In this document: positions 8,134-15,621 of the stretch, in pieces
Layout: each line of letters starts with the position of its first letter
How positions within the stretch are numbered: position 1 is the stretch's first letter
Source: Puniceibacterium sediminis
GTDB lineage: Bacteria > Pseudomonadota > Alphaproteobacteria > Rhodobacterales > Rhodobacteraceae
DNA length: 64,000 nucleotides
Assembly (NCBI RefSeq): GCF_900188035.1
Contig: NZ_FZNN01000009.1
Span: forward strand, 107,372 to 171,371
Direction: 5' to 3'
The notes under the pieces: generated by a model
The model's database searches: none
The model's input: only the letters and a program-made list of their open reading frames with translations
What the model was told of the DNA's origin: nothing
Translations under genes and position numbers: made by a program

Positions 8134-10242
8134 ATGCGCAGAAATCAACCGTATTCATTCCGACTGTTTCTACTTGCGACTACGGTATTGGCCGGACCGG
8201 CAATGTCGCAGGAAGTGATCGAAATTGAGCCGATTCTTGTTGAGGGATCGAGCTATGAAACCGAAGGCACAGAGAGCTACAAAACCGATCTTATTTCGGT
8301 TGGTGAAAAATCGGCAGTAGGTCCCCGCGAAGTGCCGCAGTCGATTACTGTTATTACCCATCGCCAGATCGAAGACGGGGGCTATACCGCCCTTGAAGAA
8401 GCGCTTGCCGATGCGCCCGGTTTGCTGATCCTGAATAATGACACCGGGCGGTCTTCGATCTATTCGCGCGGCTACGAATTTGACTATCTTTATTTCGACG
8501 GTCTGCCCGCGCCGGTCAGTTCCATCTATGGCACGCAGCCGGATCTATCGATCGTGGATCATATCGAAGTCCTGAAGGGGCCTGCCGGTCTGTTTATCGG
8601 GACGGGTGAACCCGCAGGTTCGATCAATATGCGCCTGAAGCAGGCCAAGGCGACGACAACCGAAGGATATGTCAGCACCTCGATCGATTCCAACGGACGT
8701 GGTCGCGTCGAAGCAGACGTGGCAGGCAAGCTGAATGCCGATGGCACATTGCGTGGTCGGATCGTGGGTGCCTATGCCGATGGCGACGGCTTTGTCGACA
8801 AGCAGGAAAACGGCGTCAAATCCGTCTACGGCACGCTGGCCTGGGATATTACGCCGGACACGCTGCTGACATTCTCGCTCAGCCATATGCAGCGTGACAT
8901 TGCGCCCTTCAACGGTCTTCCCGCTTATGCAGACAATTCGCTGATCTGGATCGACGCCTCGGCAACCACTGCAGCCGACTGGAACTATTTCGAAAACGCC
9001 ACGACGGATGCCGTGGCAGCGATCGAACACCACCTTGCCAATGGCGGGCGGCTCAAATTCTCGATGCGCAATTCGCAGCAGGACGCGGATTTCCTTTATG
9101 CCTTTTCCCAAACCGCCGCGGCTGCAGACAATACTGTGTCGCAACTTTCCTATCTGGGCCGGGATTTCGAACAGAACAGCCTTGCGCTGGATGCCCACGC
9201 GGAACTGCCATTTTCAATGGGCGGCTGGGATGCCAACCTGATTGCCGGCGCCGACTGGCAGCGGATCGACAGCAAGACGCTGACATATCGGGCAAGATCC
9301 GCCGTGGGTAGCTGGGATCTGGATGATTGGGATGTTTCCGATGTGGCAAAGCCCGACGCCGCTTATCAGACGAAAGACGAAACCGACGCCACATCAACTG
9401 GCCTTTACACCCAATTGCGGTTGAAGCCCTCCGCAGAGTTGACCCTGATCGGCGGGGCTCGCCTGAGCTGGTATGATGGCACCACGAAGACGACTACCCT
9501 GAGCAGCGGCGCGTCTACGAAGGACGAGCTTGATGTTACAGCCCGCCTGACGCCTTTCGCCGGTCTGACTTATGACATCACGCCGAACGCGACACTTTAT
9601 GCCAGCTATTCGGAAATCTTCATTCCGCAATCCGATGTCGACAAATCCGGCAATCTCCTTGACCCGATCGAAGGTCAACAGAGGGAAATCGGCATAAAGG
9701 CCGAGCTTGGCCATGGGTTGAACGTCTCTGCTGCGCTTTTCGATCTGCGTGAGGTGAATCGTTCTATCGCAGTCCCTGGAGAATCCTATTTTGTCGCCGA
9801 AGAAGATGTCCGGTCGCGCGGGATCGAGTTGGAAGTCTCGGGCGAAGTCCTTGATAATCTGCACATGTCGGGCGGCTACACCTACACGGAAACCGATTAC
9901 CTGAATGGCAGCAGCGAGGGCGAGACGTTTTCGACCGTCACGCCCAAGAACATATTCAAGCTGACCGCGACCTATGAGTTCACCGAAGGTCAGATGCAGG
10001 GCTGGAGCGTTGGTGGCCGTCTGACAACGATGTCGGGCTTTTCTAACCGGGGGGTCGAGGCACCTGGCTATGACGTTGTGGACCTGACGGTTGCCAAGGA
10101 CCTTGGCTATGACACGACACTGCGGGTTGGTGTGGATAACGTGTTCGATGCGGATTACTACACACGTGTCGGCGGCCCGTCGGTCTTCAACTTCCGTGGC
10201 GCGCCGCGCACGATCAACGCGTCTTTGACCAAGCGCTTCTGA
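8134..10242 (+). CDS. TonB-dependent siderophore receptor (FhuE/FpvA-like)
   Basis: A 702-residue outer-membrane receptor. A signal peptide ends near AGPAMSQ, followed by a short TonB-box-like region (EPILVEG). The plug has the siderophore-receptor pattern REVPQSITVITHRQIED, then LEEALADAPGL and VEVLKGPAG-like IEVLKGPAGLFIGTGEPAG. The barrel ends with an aromatic residue (SLTKRF), as needed for outer-membrane insertion. The TonB-siderophore class that contains FhuE, FpvA and FhuA imports hydroxamate or mixed-type ferric siderophores. No siderophore synthesis or ABC importer gene is adjacent, which suggests uptake of siderophores made by others. A long hairpin follows the stop codon. Confidence 0.93.
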   Translation: MRRNQPYSFRLFLLATTVLAGPAMSQEVIEIEPILVEGSSYETEGTESYKTDLISVGEKSAVGPREVPQSITVITHRQIEDGGYTALEEALADAPGLLILNNDTGRSSIYSRGYEFDYLYFDGLPAPVSSIYGTQPDLSIVDHIEVLKGPAGLFIGTGEPAGSINMRLKQAKATTTEGYVSTSIDSNGRGRVEADVAGKLNADGTLRGRIVGAYADGDGFVDKQENGVKSVYGTLAWDITPDTLLTFSLSHMQRDIAPFNGLPAYADNSLIWIDASATTAADWNYFENATTDAVAAIEHHLANGGRLKFSMRNSQQDADFLYAFSQTAAAADNTVSQLSYLGRDFEQNSLALDAHAELPFSMGGWDANLIAGADWQRIDSKTLTYRARSAVGSWDLDDWDVSDVAKPDAAYQTKDETDATSTGLYTQLRLKPSAELTLIGGARLSWYDGTTKTTTLSSGASTKDELDVTARLTPFAGLTYDITPNATLYASYSEIFIPQSDVDKSGNLLDPIEGQQREIGIKAELGHGLNVSAALFDLREVNRSIAVPGESYFVAEEDVRSRGIELEVSGEVLDNLHMSGGYTYTETDYLNGSSEGETFSTVTPKNIFKLTATYEFTEGQMQGWSVGGRLTTMSGFSNRGVEAPGYDVVDLTVAKDLGYDTTLRVGVDNVFDADYYTRVGGPSVFNFRGAPRTINASLTKRF

Positions 10243-10304
10243 TAGTCGCCGCGCAGTAGACACCTGGTCTTCCGCTTTGGTGCAGACGCAGGAAAAAATA
10301 ACGA

Positions 10305-10343
10305 TATGGCCATCTCACTGCAGTGAGGTGGCCATAATTCTTT
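10305..10343 (+). terminator. Long inverted repeat, probable terminator of the TonB receptor gene
   Basis: Two 16-base arms, 10305-10320 (TATGGCCATCTCACTG) and 10321-10336, are complementary with a single G:U-type mismatch and no spacer, so the hairpin turns at the central TGCA. ATTCTTT follows. It sits 62 bases after the receptor stop codon. Confidence 0.6.
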
Positions 10344-10510
10344 GAATCATGGGGAACGGCGTTTCGCACTGCTCGGGCGCTGAGGCTGATGGTCTTCCCG
10401 CGATGCGAAATGATCGGCGGATCAGATCGCCTATCGGTGTGAGCGAGGTCCTGTGGGGAAAAAAACACCAAACCCGTCGATTAACGTGAGTTGCCCGATT
10501 GGCCGCCTGT

Positions 10511-10525
10511 ATAACATCAGGTTAA
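10511..10525 (+). promoter_or_regulatory. LysR-type operator box 1 (T-N11-A), upstream of the lysR gene
   Basis: ATAACATCAGGTTAA contains the dyad TAAC-N5-GTTA, an exact T-N11-A LysR-type box. The same 15 bases recur at 11468-11482. This copy ends 22 bases before the regulator start and overlaps a possible -10 element (TATAAC), which suits negative autoregulation. Confidence 0.65.
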
Positions 10526-10547
10526 ATGTGCCCCGGGAGGATCCGCC

Positions 10548-11471
10548 ATGAAGGAAATCACGCTGCGCCAGGTCGAGGTTATCCGTGCGGTCATGCTGCG
10601 CGGAACGATCAACGGCGCGGCCGAACATCTGGGCGTTTCTCCGCCCGGGGTCAGCCGACTGATCAAACATACCGAGGAATCGCTGGGCATTCGGCTGTTC
10701 GAACGTCGGGCGGGGCTGTTTGTGCCTGCGGTCGAGGCGGGCCCGGTTTTCGACCAGATCCGCGAAGTCTATAAAGGCGTCGAGAACCTGCAAAGCGCGC
10801 TAAGCTCATTGCAGAAGGGCGAGGATGTGCGCCTGTCCTTTGCGTCGTCCCCGTCGGTGGCGCAGTTCATCGCGGCGCGCGCGATCCGCACCATCCGCGG
10901 GCGCTATCCGGATTTGTTCATCGACCTCAACATCCTCAAGATCGAAGAGACAATGGACTACCTGCTGCTGGAGCGGGGCGAATTCGTGATCATGACGTCG
11001 CCTGTCAACAACCCGGGGCTTGAGAGCGAGGAAATCGCGCAGGGCAAGGTTGTTGCCATCCTGCCAGAGGGTCACAGGCTGGCCGAACAGGCGGTGATTT
11101 CGGTGCGCGATCTGGCCAACGAGCCGTTGATCGGGGTGGATCCGTCAGACCCCTATGGTGCGGCCATGGCCCGGCCTTTCCGCGAGGCCGGGATCGAGCC
11201 CAATCATTCGATGCGCGGGCGCTTTGCGCAGACGGTTGTCAGCCTTGTCCGGCACGGTCTTGGCGTTGCGCTGATTGATGAATTTTCGGTGGCCGAAGTC
11301 TATATGCCCGGGCTGGCGCGCCGCCCCATCGCGGAATCCGTGCCGGTCACGATTTCGGTGGTCACCAAGAAGGGGCGCGTTCTGTCCAACTTTGCGGAGT
11401 TCGCCATACGGCAGTTCCGCAAGGAGCTGTCAGAGGCGCATCTGTACTGGCAAGGCGACGGCCGAAAATAA
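10548..11471 (+). CDS. LysR-family transcriptional regulator of the downstream TTT/shikimate operon
   Basis: A regulator of 307 residues. The N terminus has the LysR winged helix-turn-helix (LRQVEVIRAVMLRGTINGAAEHLGVSPPGVSRLIKHTEESLGIRLFER read in parts), and residues from about 90 form the two-lobed effector domain, with the usual L-V-RHGLGVALIDE end segment. ATG is preceded by GGGAGGA. It is transcribed in the same direction as the transporter and catabolic operon that begins 119 bases later, and identical T-N11-A boxes lie before both. The most direct reading is autorepression plus activation of the operon, with shikimate, quinate or a pathway intermediate as effector; the effector is inferred. 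Confidence 0.92.
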   Translation: MKEITLRQVEVIRAVMLRGTINGAAEHLGVSPPGVSRLIKHTEESLGIRLFERRAGLFVPAVEAGPVFDQIREVYKGVENLQSALSSLQKGEDVRLSFASSPSVAQFIAARAIRTIRGRYPDLFIDLNILKIEETMDYLLLERGEFVIMTSPVNNPGLESEEIAQGKVVAILPEGHRLAEQAVISVRDLANEPLIGVDPSDPYGAAMARPFREAGIEPNHSMRGRFAQTVVSLVRHGLGVALIDEFSVAEVYMPGLARRPIAESVPVTISVVTKKGRVLSNFAEFAIRQFRKELSEAHLYWQGDGRK

Positions 11472-11482
11472 CATCAGGTTAA
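11468..11482 (+). promoter_or_regulatory. LysR-type operator box 2, upstream of the tctCBA operon
   Basis: An exact copy of the 15-base box at 10511-10525. It overlaps the stop codon of the lysR gene. Its centre is about 60-65 bases before the start point expected from the promoter at 11503-11531, the usual position of a LysR recognition site at activated promoters. Confidence 0.65.
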
Positions 11483-11502
11483 TAATGGCGTGAATCTGGT
11501 AT

Positions 11503-11531
11503 TTGACGTTATGGGGGCCAGCGGCGATAGT
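11503..11531 (+). promoter_or_regulatory. Candidate sigma-70 promoter of the tctCBA operon
   Basis: TTGACG (11503-11508), a 17-base spacer and GATAGT (11526-11531) form a reasonable promoter with a weak -10, as expected for an activator-dependent promoter. The first gene starts 60 bases downstream. Confidence 0.45.
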
Positions 11532-11590
11532 CTTTTCGATGAATGAGACTTTTACAGTTCGTTCGCAGGATATCTAAGGGAGGAGACCCA

Positions 11591-12595
11591 ATGAAACATA
11601 TCGTTTTTGGTGCCGTGTCGGCGCTTGCATTTGGAATTGGCACCGCACAGGCGCAGGATTACCCCACAAAGGAAATCCAGGGCATCATCCAGTGGGGCGC
11701 AGGTGGTTCGACCGATACCGTGATGCGTGCCGTCACACCCCATGCCGAAGAAATTCTGGGCGGAACCGTTGTCATGCAGAACATGACCGGTGCCGTGGGC
11801 GCCATCGCGCTGAACTATGTGGCCGGTGCAGAAGCAGACGGTTACACGCTGCTGATGGGCGCGGAAAACCCGATGCTCTACAAGGTCATGGGTCTGGGCG
11901 ACAAGGATTATTCCGAATTCACCCCGATCAGCATTCTGGCCCGTGGCACGCCCCTGCTGGTGGCTAACAACGATGCGCCGTTCAACGATTACGCGGAAAT
12001 GATCGCCTATGTAAAAGCCCACCCCGGCGAAGTGCGCTTTGGCGCGACCGGCCCCGGTGGCCTGCCGTCGGTTGTCACCGCGATGATCAACACGGTCGAA
12101 GGCAAGCTTGACGTGATCTCGGTTCCTTATGATGGCGACGGCCCGGCGCTGACCGCGCTGCAGGGTGGTGCGATCGACGTGATGCCAGCCGTTCTGGGCG
12201 CTGCGATCGAAGCCGTGCGCGCCGGCAACATGAAGCCGCTGGCCACATTTGACGTTGCCCCGAATGCCAAGCTGCCGGACGTTCCGGCCGTGACCTCGTT
12301 CAACGACGGCTACAACACCTACCTGCCGTGGGGTCCGTTCTTTGGCGTCTTTGCACCGAACGGAACGCCTGACGATGTCGTGGCCAAGCTGTCGGCGGCC
12401 TATACCGAAGCCGCCAAGGTGCCTGACTTTGTCGAGCTGATGGACAACCGTGGCTTTACCCTGATGGGTATCTCGGGTGATGAGGCTGACCAGTTCCTGA
12501 CCAAGTGGCAGCAGGGCACCGCATGGCTGCTTCAGGATGCTGGTGAGACCAAGACATCCCCCGAAGAGTTCGGCATCGCGCGTCCGGCCGAATAA
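11591..12595 (+). CDS. tctC: TTT-system periplasmic substrate-binding protein (TctC/Bug family)
   Basis: A 334-residue solute-binding protein. The start at 11591 has GGGAGGAG upstream and gives the signal peptide MKHIVFGAVSALAFGIGTAQA. The mature protein opens YPTKEIQGIIQWGAGGSTD, the conserved loop of the Bug fold that holds a carboxylate, and has GATGPGGLPS and VPYDGDGPALTALQGGAID, all family hallmarks. It delivers a carboxylated substrate to the TctA-TctB membrane pair encoded next. With shikimate dehydrogenase and dehydroshikimate dehydratase genes in the same operon, shikimate, quinate or dehydroshikimate is the likely ligand. A hairpin with a T run follows, which could keep its transcript more abundant than the membrane genes. 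Confidence 0.93.
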   Translation: MKHIVFGAVSALAFGIGTAQAQDYPTKEIQGIIQWGAGGSTDTVMRAVTPHAEEILGGTVVMQNMTGAVGAIALNYVAGAEADGYTLLMGAENPMLYKVMGLGDKDYSEFTPISILARGTPLLVANNDAPFNDYAEMIAYVKAHPGEVRFGATGPGGLPSVVTAMINTVEGKLDVISVPYDGDGPALTALQGGAIDVMPAVLGAAIEAVRAGNMKPLATFDVAPNAKLPDVPAVTSFNDGYNTYLPWGPFFGVFAPNGTPDDVVAKLSAAYTEAAKVPDFVELMDNRGFTLMGISGDEADQFLTKWQQGTAWLLQDAGETKTSPEEFGIARPAE

Positions 12596-12631
12596 TCCCG
12601 GACCGGCGGTAATCGCGCCGCAGAAGTGAGT

Positions 12632-12666
12632 GGCGCCGCCTTCGAAACCGAAGCGCGGCGCCTTTT
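12632..12666 (+). terminator. Intra-operon hairpin with T run (attenuator) between tctC and tctB
   Basis: Arms at 12632-12644 and 12649-12662 pair as GGCGCCGC/GCGGCGCC plus CTTCG/CGAAG with a one-base bulge, followed by TTTT. It is a strong intrinsic-terminator shape inside an operon, immediately after the binding-protein gene, so partial termination is likely. Confidence 0.6.
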
Positions 12667-12701
12667 CGTCAGGAGCAGGCAAAACGCCTGAGGAGCAGAA
12701 G

Positions 12702-13265
12702 ATGACGACACCTGTACCCGAGCATCACGACGGCACATCGGATGCCACCCCGGGCGGATACGAGGACGACCGCCGCCCCGGCGAGCTTGGCTTTGCGCTG
12801 ATCATGCTTGCGGCGAGCCTTGGGCTGTTCTGGAGCGCCTATGACATTTCCGGGTTCGAGGCGCTGTCGGCACCCGGGGCGATCCCGATGGCCACGACAT
12901 TCGCCATGGTGGTCACCGCGCTGATCGTCGTGCTGCGCACCGCGCGCCTGCCCCTGATCCGGGGCGAGGGGATGATCAAGGACATCCTGCCAGTCACGGT
13001 TGTCGTGATGGTGCTGTTCCTTCTGGGCTATGCGCTGCTGCTGCGTCCGCTGGGGTTTTTGCCGACTTCGGCGTTGTTCCTGATTGCCGCGATCAAGATG
13101 CTGTCGCGGCGCAGCTGGGGATTTACCCTGGTCGTCGGTCTGGGCAGCCTTGTGGTAGTCTGGCTGATCTTCCGCATCGTGTTTTCCGTGCTCATGCCCG
13201 CTGGCGTCATGCCAGAGGCTGAATTCATCCAATATTTCCGTAATCTTATCGGGGGACGTGTCTGA
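12702..13265 (+). CDS. tctB: TTT-system small membrane subunit (TctB)
   Basis: A 187-residue membrane protein with about four transmembrane helices after a polar N-terminal tail of some 25 residues. The pattern (GFALIMLAASLGLFWSAYD, then a GAIPMATTFAMVV segment and the paired LLRPLGFLPTSALFLIAA) is typical of TctB. ATG at 12702 has GAGGAG upstream. Its stop overlaps the tctA start by one base (TGATG), so the two subunits are translationally coupled. TctB partners TctA in sodium- or proton-driven carboxylate import. Confidence 0.9.
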   Translation: MTTPVPEHHDGTSDATPGGYEDDRRPGELGFALIMLAASLGLFWSAYDISGFEALSAPGAIPMATTFAMVVTALIVVLRTARLPLIRGEGMIKDILPVTVVVMVLFLLGYALLLRPLGFLPTSALFLIAAIKMLSRRSWGFTLVVGLGSLVVVWLIFRIVFSVLMPAGVMPEAEFIQYFRNLIGGRV

Positions 13266-14773
13266 TGGAGACGCTGCTCGCTTTCCTGACGGTCGTCACC
13301 CACCCGGAACTTTTGCTGCTTGTCGGTGTTGGCACCTTTGCCGGGGTCTATGTCGGTGCGATCCCTGGTCTTTCGGTGACCATGGCGGTTTCGATCCTGA
13401 TTTCCTTCACCTTTTCCTGGGATGTGCATCCGGCGATCGCGCTGATGATCGGCATCTACATGGGCGGGGTTTACGGCGGGTCGCGCACGGCGATCCTGCT
13501 GAACATTCCCGGCGCGCCTTCGGCCATCGCCACGGCGCTTGACGGCTATCCCATGGCGCAGCGCGGCGAGGCGGGCACCGCCATCGGCGTGACCACCGTC
13601 ATGTCATTCTTTGGCGGTTTCATCGGGATTATCGTGCTGGCGCTGGCCGCACCCTTCGTGTCGGACTTTGCGCTGAAATTCCAACCGCGTGACTATATGC
13701 TGCTGGCTGTGCTGGGCATCCTGCTGGTCGGGTCGCTTTCCACCGGGTCACTGGTCAAGGGTATCTTTGCCGGCGCGCTGGGCATCGCCATCGGGGCTGT
13801 CGGGCGCGACCCGCTGACCTTTACCGAACGCTTTACCTTTGATCTGCAGATGATGCAGGGCGGGATTTCGTTCATCGCCGTCATGATCGGCATGTTCGGC
13901 GTGTCCGAGGCGCTGATGCAGCTGCACCACGTCAACAAGGCCGCCGTACGGCAAAAGATCACCCGGATCGTGCCGTCCTTTTCGACCATCCGCAAATACC
14001 TGCCGCTGTCGCTGCAAACCTCGACCATCGGTGTGATCATCGGCGCGCTGCCGGGCACGGGTGGGGATATTGCCGCGCTGATGGCCTATGACCACGCCAA
14101 GCGCGTGACCAAGAACCCCGAGGTGCCGTTCGGCAAGGGCGCGATGGAGGGGCTTGTCGCCCCCGAGACCGCCAACAACGCCGCTGTGGGCGGGGCCTTT
14201 ATCCCGATGATGACGCTGGGTATTCCGGGCGATGCGGTGACGGCGATCATGATCGGTGCGCTGTTTATCCACGGGCTGAACCCCGGCCCGATGCTGATGA
14301 TCGACCAGCCCGACATGTTCTGGTTCATCGTCGGCGCGCTGGTGATGGCAAACTTCTTCATGCTGCTGTTCGGCCTGACGGGGATCAAACTGTTCACCAA
14401 AATCGTCGAGATGCCGCGCGCTGTGCTGATCCCGCTGATCATGCTGCTGTCGATCGTGGGGGCCTATGCGGTCAATAATTCGATCTCGGATGTCTACTGG
14501 ATGCTCGGTTTCGGTGTTTTCGGCTACTTCATGCGGCACTACGGCTATCCGTTGGGGCCGGTCATTCTGGGGGTGATCCTGTCGCGGCTACTGGATGACA
14601 ACTGGCGCCGGGCGATCATTTCCGAGCGCGAGGATCTGGGCCGTTTCTTTGGCGGGGTCTTCTCAAGCCCGCTGTCCACGGTGCTATTCGTTGCCGTGAT
14701 CCTGATCTTCGTGTCGCAGACTCCGCTCTGGACCCGCGCCAAGGCGCGCCTGGCAAGAAGGGCAAAGTCATGA
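13265..14773 (+). CDS. tctA: TTT-system large membrane permease subunit (TctA)
   Basis: A 502-residue permease with about 11-12 membrane segments. It has the TctA signatures: GAIPGLSVTMAVSILI, GIYMGGVYGGSRTAILLNIP with GAPSAIATALDG, and in the second half GALPGTGGDIAALMAYDHAK with ETANNAAVGGAFIPMMTLGI. These duplicated glycine/proline loops make the transport site. The length is normal for the family. It overlaps tctB upstream and the dehydrogenase gene downstream by four bases, so transport and catabolism are one transcript. Confidence 0.95.
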   Translation: METLLAFLTVVTHPELLLLVGVGTFAGVYVGAIPGLSVTMAVSILISFTFSWDVHPAIALMIGIYMGGVYGGSRTAILLNIPGAPSAIATALDGYPMAQRGEAGTAIGVTTVMSFFGGFIGIIVLALAAPFVSDFALKFQPRDYMLLAVLGILLVGSLSTGSLVKGIFAGALGIAIGAVGRDPLTFTERFTFDLQMMQGGISFIAVMIGMFGVSEALMQLHHVNKAAVRQKITRIVPSFSTIRKYLPLSLQTSTIGVIIGALPGTGGDIAALMAYDHAKRVTKNPEVPFGKGAMEGLVAPETANNAAVGGAFIPMMTLGIPGDAVTAIMIGALFIHGLNPGPMLMIDQPDMFWFIVGALVMANFFMLLFGLTGIKLFTKIVEMPRAVLIPLIMLLSIVGAYAVNNSISDVYWMLGFGVFGYFMRHYGYPLGPVILGVILSRLLDDNWRRAIISEREDLGRFFGGVFSSPLSTVLFVAVILIFVSQTPLWTRAKARLARRAKS

Positions 14774-15621
14774 ACCAGGCGAACACCCTGCATCTGGGTC
14801 TGATCGGGGATAACATTGCCCGCTCACGTTCCCCGCGCCTGCACCGGCTGGCAGGGGTCCAGAACGACATCGCCGTGACCTATGACCGGCTGGTGCCAAA
14901 GGATCTGGATGAGACGTTCGATCAGGTCTTTGCGCGCTGCCTGACGGGTGGATACCGGGGCATCAACGTAACCTATCCCTACAAGGAACTGGTGACGAAG
15001 GGCCTGCGCATCGACGATCCGCTGGTAAGGGCCATTGGCGCGGTCAACACCGTGATATTCGAGGCGGACGGCCCGCGCGGTCACAACACCGACTACTCTG
15101 GTTTCAAGGCCGCATATGACCGCGTCAGGGGCGGGGCCGACACCGGCCCGGTGCTGATGATCGGCACTGGCGGCGTGGGGCGGGCGGTTGCCTTTGGCCT
15201 TGTGGCGCTGGGTACGCGCGAATTGCGGCTGGTGGACCGCGACGCCGCCAAGGCCGAGGCGCTGGCCGAAGCACTGACCGCCGCCGCGCCTGACATGAAG
15301 GTGACGATCTGGGTCGATGCAGAAAAGGCAGCGAGCGGTGTTTCGGGCCTGATCAACTGCACCCCGGTGGGGATGGTCGGATACGGGGGCACGCCGCTGC
15401 CCCGTTCCAGCATGACCGGCAGTGAGTGGGTGTTTGACGCGGTCTACACCCCGGCTGACACGCAGTTCCTGACCGACGCCGCTGCCGAAGGGTTGACGGT
15501 CATTTCGGGCTGGGAGCTATTCTTTTATCAGGGCGTTCACGCCTGGGCGCTATTCTCTGGCACGCCGCTGGACGAAACAGCGCTGCGGGCGGACCTTTCC
15601 AGCAACGAGGAGATCACATGA
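14770..15621 (+). CDS. Shikimate/quinate dehydrogenase (AroE family, catabolic context)
   Basis: A 283-residue AroE-type enzyme. The substrate domain has GDNIARSRSPRLHRLAG, GINVTYPYKE with the catalytic lysine, and NTDYSGF with the catalytic aspartate. The NADP/NAD fold follows as GTGGVGRAVAFGL, and INCTPVGM is conserved. AroE enzymes interconvert shikimate and 3-dehydroshikimate; the YdiB/QuiA-like types also take quinate. Its place between a carboxylate importer and a 3-dehydroshikimate dehydratase argues for the oxidative direction, feeding shikimate or quinate to protocatechuate rather than making aromatic amino acids. Cofactor preference cannot be told by eye. It overlaps both neighbours by four bases. 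Confidence 0.9.
   Translation: MNQANTLHLGLIGDNIARSRSPRLHRLAGVQNDIAVTYDRLVPKDLDETFDQVFARCLTGGYRGINVTYPYKELVTKGLRIDDPLVRAIGAVNTVIFEADGPRGHNTDYSGFKAAYDRVRGGADTGPVLMIGTGGVGRAVAFGLVALGTRELRLVDRDAAKAEALAEALTAAAPDMKVTIWVDAEKAASGVSGLINCTPVGMVGYGGTPLPRSSMTGSEWVFDAVYTPADTQFLTDAAAEGLTVISGWELFFYQGVHAWALFSGTPLDETALRADLSSNEEIT

Noticed and set aside
9394..10263. A 289-codon minus-strand open frame
   Set aside because: It is antisense to the TonB receptor barrel, whose protein pattern is unambiguous through to its terminal Phe.
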